In this document: in pieces, positions 48,402 to 57,700 of the stretch
How the letters are laid out: each line of letters opens with the position of its first letter
How positions within the stretch are numbered: position 1 is the stretch's first letter
Origin: Dendrophyllia cribrosa
Lineage: Eukaryota; Cnidaria; Anthozoa; Scleractinia; Dendrophylliidae
DNA length: 64,000 nt
Assembly (NCBI GenBank): GCA_024195265.1
Contig: JAJLRJ010000006.1
Coordinates: 11,044,487 to 11,108,486, forward strand
Direction: 5' to 3'
The notes under the pieces: model-generated
Database searches by the model: none
Told to the model about the DNA's origin: nothing
The model's input: only the letters and a program-made list of their open reading frames with translations
Program-made: the position numbers and the translations under genes

Positions 48402-49763
48402 ATGTTTCGTTCTCTTCGAGATATTTGGCCAAGAAGAGTGAACCGTCCTTCATTTTGGCTGGTCGCATTTTTCGTCCTCTGCGCAATTTTTGTTTTCACA
48501 AGGGACAATAGTTTAGAAACAATGTGTTTAAGAAAGCGACAGCTTCAAAGTTCGACCAACACTGACGACTTCAAAACGTTCATCTTCGACGACTGTGGGG
48601 ATAAACACAAGAGAAGCCATATAAATAAGTCGAAACATAAGATTTTACAACAAAAGAAAAATTGTTCTGACTTGGAAGCCGAGTTCGCCATTTTAAGAAG
48701 AAAAATAGAAATGTACGAGCGATTAAACACATTTATGGAGCTTGATTCGTTAGCAAGCAAATACGGAAGTAAAATGCGACAAAACATTCTGATCATTTCA
48801 GATTTCGCTTCCGGGAGTTCTTTCCTTGGAGAAATCCTCAACCAAAACCCTCAAGTATTTTATCTTTACGAGCCGTTAAAATCCCTGGAGTACTACCGCG
48901 AAAATCGGCCAGAGAACGTTTATGACGCGATGGTGACGCACTTGTTAAACGGAATGTTTCATTGTAACTTTATGGAGCTTTCATATTACACAAACTTTTT
49001 GTCTTTTCAGTACAGCTCATTACGAGACCGACTCGCGAGTCGGGCGCTATCGTCCCCTCCTTTGTGTCCCGAAAACGTCAACACTCCACATTACAGCATT
49101 CGCAAATGTGCGCCATTAAGACCACAAGCAACCTCTGCATTATGCCGTCTTCACAAACATACGGTTGTAAAGACAATTCGGGTCAATTCAATTCACAAAC
49201 TCTCCTATCTCATGGACAGTGTAGGACCGGTCGATTATTCGCTCAAAGTTGTTCACTTAGTGCGTGACCCGCGCGCAGTTTTGAACGCGCGCGTTCTGGA
49301 CAATTCACACGAAAATTGGACGGTGAAATCGGTGCGCGAACACGCGCAGTCGTTTTGCCGCGACATGTTGCGTAATATCAAATACGCAGTGAGCGCGCCA
49401 TCATGGTTACAAGGACGTTATACGTTGCTAAGATACGAAGATTTAGCAACAAACCCGCATCAAATCGCGGAGCAGTTGTACAAGTTTGTTGGAGTAAGCA
49501 TTGCCCCACAAGTGCGTTTATGGATTGACCGTACCTTGCGAGAGGGATTTGTGAGTCCTTCGCTTGTCGACTCCATTTATCGCCAAGTCTCTTACAGCAC
49601 GCAAAATCTGACTGACTCAGTGCAAAAATGGCGCGCGCAAATGCCTTATTCAATCGTGCGCTTAATCGAAACGGAATGCTACGAGGTCATGAATCTTCTT
49701 GGGTACAAGATTGTTGAAGACGAAGACGAACTAAGGACTTTGTCTTTTCCACTAACAGATTAG
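48402..49763 (+). CDS. Golgi carbohydrate 6-O-sulfotransferase-like protein (CHST1/3/7-type)
   Basis: An intronless frame of 453 aa encodes a type II Golgi membrane enzyme expected to move sulfate from PAPS to C6 of a Gal, GalNAc or GlcNAc residue on glycoproteins or proteoglycans. Visible: short basic N terminus (RDIWPRRVNR), membrane anchor at about 18-33, a stem with a coiled-coil-like LEAEFAILRRKIEMYERL stretch (91-108), the 5'-phosphosulfate loop ASGSSFLGEILNQNP (136-150) followed by VFYLYEPL, the 3'-phosphate motif VVHLVRDPRAVLNAR (283-297), and LLRYEDLATNP (342-352). Length and motif order fit the family. The Arg normally preceding the (S/T)GSSF loop is Ala136, which could weaken PAPS binding or reflect a lineage variant. 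Single-exon coding is common in this family. The first Met is fixed by an upstream in-frame TGA. The exact acceptor sugar cannot be told. Confidence 0.92.
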   Translation: MFRSLRDIWPRRVNRPSFWLVAFFVLCAIFVFTRDNSLETMCLRKRQLQSSTNTDDFKTFIFDDCGDKHKRSHINKSKHKILQQKKNCSDLEAEFAILRRKIEMYERLNTFMELDSLASKYGSKMRQNILIISDFASGSSFLGEILNQNPQVFYLYEPLKSLEYYRENRPENVYDAMVTHLLNGMFHCNFMELSYYTNFLSFQYSSLRDRLASRALSSPPLCPENVNTPHYSIRKCAPLRPQATSALCRLHKHTVVKTIRVNSIHKLSYLMDSVGPVDYSLKVVHLVRDPRAVLNARVLDNSHENWTVKSVREHAQSFCRDMLRNIKYAVSAPSWLQGRYTLLRYEDLATNPHQIAEQLYKFVGVSIAPQVRLWIDRTLREGFVSPSLVDSIYRQVSYSTQNLTDSVQKWRAQMPYSIVRLIETECYEVMNLLGYKIVEDEDELRTLSFPLTD

Positions 49764-50540
49764 TTAGATAAATGTGTGTGTTCCATTATGGTACTAGGAC
49801 GTCTCTCTTGGCATGTAATCCGTTCGACGTCTGGGCGTCTCAAAGCAGGGCACATGCGTAATAGAGCCTCAAGATAGTAACTCGATCTGAGAAAAACTGG
49901 GTTAATATCATTGTATTCAACAGTGACGTAACAGGAGTGAATGGGAAAGGAGGGGGGGGTATAAATGTTAGAAACTAGAAACATTTTTTGAAAGATAAGG
50001 AGGGTTGTGGGGGGGCGGGGGGGGGGGGGGGGGGGAGTTCTGCCGTAACCGCGGGCCCCTCCCAGTGCCGAGTGCAGGAAAACTCTTCACTGTTTAGTAC
50101 TATTTCATTGTTTGTTCAAGACTCGTACCCAGACCTCAAAGCGCTAAGCTAGAAAAGCGAGAGGGCCAAGAGCCAAACACGATCAGGCGAATCTTCCGAG
50201 TCCGCTCGGTAGATGACGTCACATTTAATCTCGTACCAAGGATGACTGGGAACGAGGCTGGGCCCGTCCATCTTTGATGAGGCAAATGAAAGCTGAAAAC
50301 GGCTTGTTTGCAATTATTGGCTTGAACAGAAGGGCACGTTGGACGAGATTCCTGTTAACAGGCGCAATAGCTATAACTGAACTAGAGGATGATGATCTAA
50401 ACGAAGAGTCAGTTCGAATTCACTATTAAATGGACATTTTTACCACAATTGCTGGTAATCTCGCAATCTGATTGGTCGATACGGGTGGTAAATGAGAGTG
50501 CAGACAACACGCAATTTCTAAATATTGTGGTAAAAAACAG
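49764..50540. other. gene-free stretch with poly-G tract
   Basis: A G-rich run lies at about 50010-50035. No repeat family or exon was recognised otherwise. Confidence 0.5.
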
Positions 50541-50683
50541 ATTTCCACCGGTTTTCCGTGGTGTGGACTCAAATTTGTTGACTCACTCGGCTGCGCCTCA
50601 GTCGTGAGTCCACAACATTTTGGCCATGTGATGACGTAAATCGTGGTAAATAAGAGTCCACACCACGGAAAACCGGTGGAAAT
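50541..50683. mobile_element. inverted-repeat element with 30-bp arms
   Basis: ATTTCCACCGGTTTTCCGTG plus GTGTGGACTC at 50541-50570 is perfectly complementary to 50654-50683. Further GTGGTAAAT motifs flank it to about 50440, so the full element may be larger. Confidence 0.8.
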
Positions 50684-50789
50684 TTGCTAAATTCTTTTCA
50701 GAATTTAATTAATAAATTTTAAATACATCAGTGTTGTGTTTCGGAACAGCTACTTAATTTGACTGAATAATGCTGTAGAGCTCACAATA

Positions 50790-51120
50790 GGGCGAAACAT
50801 GTTCAGTCTGATCACAAAGAAAACATGCTTCACTATGAAATGTGTTTACATTCGGCGGTGCATTACGCGAATTATGATTAAAACTGTCTCACAAGGTGGT
50901 TTCGAGCAAATGTTGTCTCCTTGTTAAACGCTTCATCACCCTTCGTTCCCGAAGGTCTTGACAAGTGAGATTAAACCACAAAATCATGGAACACCAAGTT
51001 TGAGCTTTATTTGTTTTTGGTTCATACGAATTATAAAGATTTTATTTGAGCTTAGGCATATTTCGTAAAACAGCATCACTTATAGAACCAAGCACGAAAC
51101 GTGTTTTGAAATTAAGAACT
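50790..51120. repeat. dispersed repeat, inverted partner of 33605-33990
   Basis: Contains the complement of the 33.6-kb copy: CATCACCCTTCGTTCCCGA, CTTGACAAGTGAGATTAAAC, CCAAGTTTGAGCTTTATTTG and others, with moderate divergence. Confidence 0.7.
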
Positions 51121-51145
51121 AATCACAGTGAACAATGAAATGTTC

Positions 51146-51507
51146 AGGCCATCCCAATAAAATGTTTCGTTTCCCATCGCCTTCTCTCTCGTGAAAGTGG
51201 GTCGGTCGGTCGGACAAAAAAAATGGGAGAGAATTCTCAGTCCAGAAAAAGCCTGGATGCTAAGTAAGAAGGCCTGGTTACACGTGTGCTTTCGATTACC
51301 AATGATTTCCAAATCAAAATTTACTCCTTATGTACAATGGAGGCTAATAAATTAAATAGGAAAGATTTCTATTCAAAATAAAGCTTTGATCGCGTGTTTA
51401 AAAAGTAAAATTTTGCTTGTCAGACAGTGTATCTGTTTTTTTTTTACTTAATTCCAAAAAATGGGTCGGTTGGGCGATGGGAAACGAAACATTTTATTGG
51501 GATGGCC
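51146..51507. mobile_element. MITE with 36-bp perfect TIRs
   Basis: AGGCCATCCCAATAAAATGT, TTCGTTTCCCATCGCC and the exact complement at the right end, with GGGTCGGT repeats subterminal on both sides. The minus-strand frame overlapping it is spurious. Confidence 0.9.
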
Positions 51508-53111
51508 TTACGGAATGTGTCTCTTTCAAACTCGTTTGCTAGGTGAAAGGTCTGTCGGGCGAATCTTTATTGATAATTATTAATCAAGCTATAAAAAATC
51601 AACTCCAAATAATGATATACTAGTATAGATACTTTTCGTGCACTGCTCTTTCAAAAAATCAAAATTTTGCGAATAATATAATGACTCATTAGCGCGTTAA
51701 CCATCCAGCAACTTTGCAGGTTTTGATAGCTAATATTTCATAAACATTATATGAAAGGAAAAGAAGTTAATGAGTTCTTTCATCTTTTGAATCGAAGTCA
51801 ATTTATATTTAGCATTCGAAATGTTTTAAAGTGTCACAAACATTGCGAGACTTCTGTCTTTTCACACTGATATAATCGATAAAAGTCTCGAAACGTTTGT
51901 GACATTTTTAAACATTTTCAAACATCTTGAGCGCATAAACATTTCCTATAGCTCTCTCAACTATTGCGAATATCAATGGTGAATTTATGAAATTTCGTAT
52001 TTAGCACGGTGCCTTCTCTACGTAAACAACATGTAAACAACGACGTCATTGACGCCCCCTTGGGACACCCACTTCCCATCCTTCACCCCCTCCCCCCCCC
52101 CCCCCCCCACCTCCCTTAGACTCCCCGCCTCCCTTTCTCCCGGCTTTTCGCTGCCCTTTCCCATCTCCCTGTCCCGTCCCCCTGTCCCACCCCCTGTTCT
52201 GCCCCACAGAACATTTTGTGTATATAGCTGAATTTTTGAAAACGTGGCTGATGAAAATTATAGAAATTTCACTATAACAAACTCGAACAAGGCTTGCTAA
52301 TGACCCTGAATACACTGTGAATAGCTCGAAAATCGGAGGCAAGAGAGAGAAAAGGGAAAGGGAGCGAAAGCGAGAGAAAAAAAAGACTAGCAGCAGTCTT
52401 TTGTTTTTATATTGTGGACTTTAGACAGTTTTTGAACGACAGAAAATCAAAACACACCACCAGGCGCTAACTCAGATGGACGTGGTTTTCAAAAATCCAG
52501 CCAGGTGTAAACGAGGTACTTTGTCATAATTTAGCACAGTTTTGACAAAGCAGGAGCCCATGCCACAGGACATGCCTCAGGACATGACCCCGTTCACCCT
52601 GACTTTTACAACTCAAACTGGGCTATGTCTCCAGATGCTGCTGATGATGATAAATTTTATTGAAGTGCCAAAGTGAAAAATCTGAATAAAATGAAACAGG
52701 AAATCAATAAATGAAAAAATGTTATAGAAAAAATCCCTTCCTGTTTCAAAAGAAACATGTTTCTAAGAATACTCTACATATTATAATATAATGAATTAAA
52801 ATTTATGAAGCTTTAACATAAAATCAATAGTCAGAATGAAATCCAATAAATTAAATGATTCTACACGGTTCCTTTTTCAACTAAATATGTTTCTATAAAC
52901 ACGCTACATATTATAATATTATGAATTAAAATATATTTAGCTTGTCATTAAAATCAATAAAAGGAAATATAGATCTGAACCAATAAAAAAGTCAATACGG
53001 TTCTTTTGTCAACTGTAAATATGTTTCTATAAAGTTAACATGGTATATTTATAATATTATGAATTAAACGTTGACAGAAGTAAGAGCAAATTAAACCAGG
53101 TATATTGTAAA
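51508..53111. other. gene-free stretch
   Basis: Includes a small inverted repeat (GTGTCACAAACATTGCGAGA near 51831, complement near 51883-51905), a poly-C/pyrimidine-rich block at about 52080-52205, and AT-rich DNA with the triple recurrence of ATATTATAAT, ATGAATTAAA near 52780, 52905 and 53050. No exon recognised. Confidence 0.55.
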
Positions 53112-53487
53112 CGCTTCAGAGCCTGGCTGAAATATCATGTTTTCATGATTATGGCCACGAGCTTGCTTTAGGATTGCTATATTATCTTAAAAAAAGAAGA
53201 ATAATCGCCAAAAGTGATCAACGCAAATAAATATCTGAAATATGAACTGAAAAGACAAAATGCCGACTTAAAAACTCAAAATTCTACCAGAATGGAAACT
53301 CTGATTTCTTGACCGACTGTCACGAAATCAAAATTGATGTACGGTAATCAACTTCCTTCCTCTAAACTACTGCTTCTGTTTTGGCTCTATGGAATCTTTT
53401 TATCCAGTTTAGTTTTGTTGGCATTTGGCAATATAACGTGGAAATTAAGTAAACACATTTTCGTTATTCCGGCGGCACAGTGTCACT
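53112..53487. mobile_element. MITE, diverged relative of 38347-38747
   Basis: Shares GGCTGAAATATC, ATGATTATGGCCACGAGCTT, GATTTCTTGACC, GAATCTTTTTATCCA, GGCATTTGGCAATATA and ends in CAGTGTCACTTTAAA. The left end has decayed. A partial inverted copy lies near 53825-53905. Confidence 0.75.
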
Positions 53488-54120
53488 TTAAAAGTGCATG
53501 CAAAGATTATGCAAGGCTTCGACTGTCTCCGACCATTCTGACCATATCCGTAGACATAAGAAAAGCTTTCATTTTGTAGTTTCAGTACACTAATTAGGGA
53601 CTATTCACCAAGTCAGATCACTATGTAATATCTGCATTTTTCCAATAAAGGAAACGTGATTGTCTCTTTCCCCTTAGGGATGAAATTTATTGCCACCAAC
53701 GTAGGTAAAGTTGTGGTTGGCGCAGTTTAAGTCGTTCTATGCTCCAAGGCAATCCTGATTATAAATCTCAGTTCATACGTCTTTGCCTTCATCAATTTTG
53801 GCGATTTTATCTGTCTATTTTAAGATAATAAAGAAAGCTTAAAGCAAGTTCCTGGCCATAATCATGAAAACACGATATTTTAGCAGGGACACTGTCCGAT
53901 TATAATAACCCTTTGACTCCCAGATTCAATTATGGAGACAGTGTAGTTTTGGCCTAACTTTTGAGTCTGTCAACGAAATCCTATTGTGTGACCATTCAAA
54001 TGAAACCTCTTCGGCAGTACTTTTACAAGGTACCATTTGTTTTTCAATATTTTACAAAATGAAATTTGGAACTTTCCTTGAATTTTGATGTTTGGCACTC
54101 TTGGGAATTAATTGGTTTAA

Positions 54121-54502
54121 AGGAGCGATGTCACGAGCATTTGGTTGGTCAAAACTCTGCTAAAATTACTGATAAATACCTTCAATCGTGCGCAAAATAT
54201 ACTTTGAACCTAAAAAAGAAGATATTAACGGAATTCCTAAACGGAGAACGAAACAAAGTCATTTTTTCTCGATTTTCCAAAGACACAGGTCGGAAGAACT
54301 TTAAAAATTTAGCCTAAATTTTCCAAGTTGCCATCCATTCCCATCCTGACCATCCGCTGCTAATAATACACATTAATAGTTACAGTGTGCTAATATAGTA
54401 CTGTTAACAAAACCGTAGACCACTATTTTCAGATTTCCTTTGATAAAAAAAATTTGTCTTGCGGCTTTTCAAAGTGATTCTAAAATCCGGTCACATAGCC
54501 CG
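54121..54502. mobile_element. TTAA-flanked MITE, diverged relative of 4808-5197
   Basis: TTAA lies at 54117-54120 and 54503-54506. The interior shares AAGTTGCCATCCATTCCCAT, CCTGACCATCCGC, TTAACAAAAC and TTTTCAAAGTGATTC with the 4.8-kb copy. An open frame over its left half has no recognisable domain. Confidence 0.75.
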
Positions 54503-54797
54503 TTAAATGATGTTCATTCGTTCATTCTGTAATAAAAAACAGCATTTAAAACACCAATTTTGCGGTGAACCGTCGTAATGCATCATTTGCGTATTTTAGT
54601 ATTCCCAGGGTATCAAACAGCCACCCGAAAGTGAGGCTCCTTGAGGCCGCAAATTCTGAAAGTAACGGGGCCCGCTACGGCTTTCGGAATTCTACGGTAG
54701 TTTCAGTACGCGTGCACTAATTATGGACAGTTAAGAAAATCTGGATCACTATATCACTATTTTTATACTGAAGCAGATGTGACTTTCAGTTATCTCT

Positions 54798-57700
54798 TTA
54801 AGGATGTAATTTCTTGCCACAAACGTAGTTTAAATTGTTAGCACAGACATAGTCGTTCCATCCTCCACGGTGAATCTCAGTGCAGTTTTCGTTTCCGCCA
54901 GAATTATTTGGTTCATCATCCAGCCAATTTGTAAATGACAATTCAGACCCATCAACCCATTTATAGCTGTAATCGGTACTGTTCAAGTTCAAGAGTCCAA
55001 TCCAGAAACGAGACGAAACAGGCGCTACAACCTGACGTACGAATTTGTCCTCCTCTGCACTAAGAATCGATGCCAAGTTGCTGTTGATACTGGCGCATGA
55101 CTGTTGTGCGTCAAACCAGTTCACCTGTTCTGTAAACAGTTTGAAGCAAGAGTTTTGGTAGCGAAGCCAGTCAGGAGTGGAACATGTTGCTGTGGAAAAA
55201 TAGTTGGAATACTTACTCTTATGGCAAATGTTTTTTTTCTTAACCTTTATTTCAAGTTCAGGAAGACGAAGATTCCATATAGCATTGACGTTAATCGCTT
55301 TTTAACGACCTATATTGTTGCCATAGTAACCTGTGATGTCCAAATATTAATCATATCGAGCATTCCTTCAACGTCTGCTTTTTTGTTTTGTACATAGTAT
55401 TTTTCTAAAACTAATATTTTTCAATTCTCTATTTTCCAATCCGTCCTGAAGGGTCACCACCTTATCGTGGTGGAGCGGTTTGTGTGTCTCAATGACCCCT
55501 AGAGCTATGTCGGCTGGAGTCTTGTACTCCTGGCAGGGTCACCCAGGTCGAAGGGTAGAGACCAGATGAAGTGTGATTCCCTGGTCCTTCAGGTTGTGGG
55601 GCTGGTGGCTAATAACCCACTCCCGTAAAAATAAGATTATTACAGAAACGGAAGACGTTCAAGACGAGGGCCAAAGTAGCATGATGACGCATTTGGGATG
55701 AAGCCGAAAGGAAACCCATAAGCAGACAGTTTTGATCGTGAGTCCGAAGCTCACAACCAGGATAGGAAACCGGAACGTTAGAACTAGAACTCTAGCAGCA
55801 AATCGAAGTGGATGGAAGAAGAACGTTAAAGCCTTATGGCTCGGAGAGATATAAGTATAAATAAGCATTTTCCAATCCCGCATTATACACTTTGTTTACC
55901 CCACAAATTCTGCATAAACTATTGTTTTGAAATGCTCTTGAGAATATGTAGTTCTACAATTAAGAGCATTACTTTGAAAAACATTAGTTTATGCAAAATA
56001 TGGGGGGCAAACTAAGCATATTACGAGGGACTGGAAATAGAGAATTTATACCAAGTGGAAATTGAATATTTGCTAAATGAACTTGGCAGCAGTGTTAATG
56101 ACTTGTCCAAAATTTGCTTGGAGCTAAATACCCTGACAAAAAGTGAAAGATTGTAAAGTAAGGAGAAATATCAGTTTGATCTAGCGCTTCTCACCATTTT
56201 CACATAACGTCCCTGTAACGTGTGGACCGCATTCGCAGGTGAAACGTTTCCCGTGGACGTCACAGGTCTCGTGACATTTTCCGCCGTTAAGACAAGGATT
56301 GGTGTCACAGCAGCCGTTCTGACAATCCACCAAAGGAACATTGGCCTGAAAAAATCATCAAGAGAAAACCTTAAATCAACAAAAGAGCAGGAACTCGTTG
56401 CGAAACGCGGTGTTAAAGTGTAATTTAGAAGTGAGTCAGAGGTGTATACCAACCTAGTCCCCAGGTCCTTCTTCACAGGTGTATACCAACCTAGTCCCCA
56501 GGTCCTTCGTCACCGGTGTATACCAACCTAGTCCCCAGGTCCTTCGTCACAGGTGTATACCAACCTAGTCCCCAGTTCCTTCTCCGCTTTGAAAATGGCG
56601 GGCCGAGCGTCGAAAACCCTACAAGGCGGTTAGCATTAACCCATCGCCTAAACCACCTCGGACACCTTATGGAGACTTACATAACGGAGTAACTGGTTAG
56701 CTTTCAGTTGAGGTTAGGGTTAGCAGTTTATATAGTTAAATTTAGGCCTTAACAACCCGAGAAGTTATAGGTTCAATCCTGAGTGTCGACATTACATTAT
56801 ATAATTCTGAATAAGTGTCCGAAGTGGTTTATAGGCGGATGGGATCTAATGCTGACCCTACAAGGTTGCCAAAGTATACAAGAATCTTGGAGTATTTTGA
56901 CCCCAAGAGGGATACTCCGAATTTTAAGTGACGGTGATGTGCAAAGGATTTTTCTTGGGGGTTTGAAATTTTCGATTTCAGGATTTTTTTGGGTAAGAAC
57001 ATTTTGGCAAGTATCTTTTTGGGTGGCTGGCGTAGTGCCCGCGTAGTGCCTGCGTAGTGATTGTGATGCGATTGATGTTTAACTCGAGTGCTTAGCGCGT
57101 TTTTCAAACTGTGTTGTGTTGTGTTTTTGTGTTGCTATATAACAAATCACTTAATGACTGATCCCTCGGGAAACAGTGAATTTTGTTTCCCTCGAATCTC
57201 CATTCACTGATTCCCTCGGGACCAGTCATTAAGTGTTTAAGTAATGTTCCACAAAAGAACGATAGCAAACTTCATTGTTCTGCGGCATTGGCTCTTTCCC
57301 ACATAGAATATCTTTGATTTCAAGAATAGAGGAGGAGCTGATGGTTAATAATTATATTTCATTATAAAAATAAAGAAAATCCATTTGCGTCAAATATATT
57401 TTAGGAAATGTTCGTGCTTAACCAATCAGAATAGCAGAAGACAATAGCTAATAATTTTGCTTCTTTGATGAAGTTCCCCAAATACAATATCTTTTAAAAA
57501 TTGTATGTTGTGCGATTGGGTATCAAATTACTTGAAACCTTAAAAATATTAGACAAAATGCACCTCGAACCTTAACTTTTTAGCGGTTTTCGAGTCTAGG
57601 CCAATGAGATCACTAGTTGTAACAATGAAAAAACTTGACATTCCATTGCCGTTCAGCGCTATCCTTCTTATGCGGATCATTACTTAATGTTTTACGCGAC

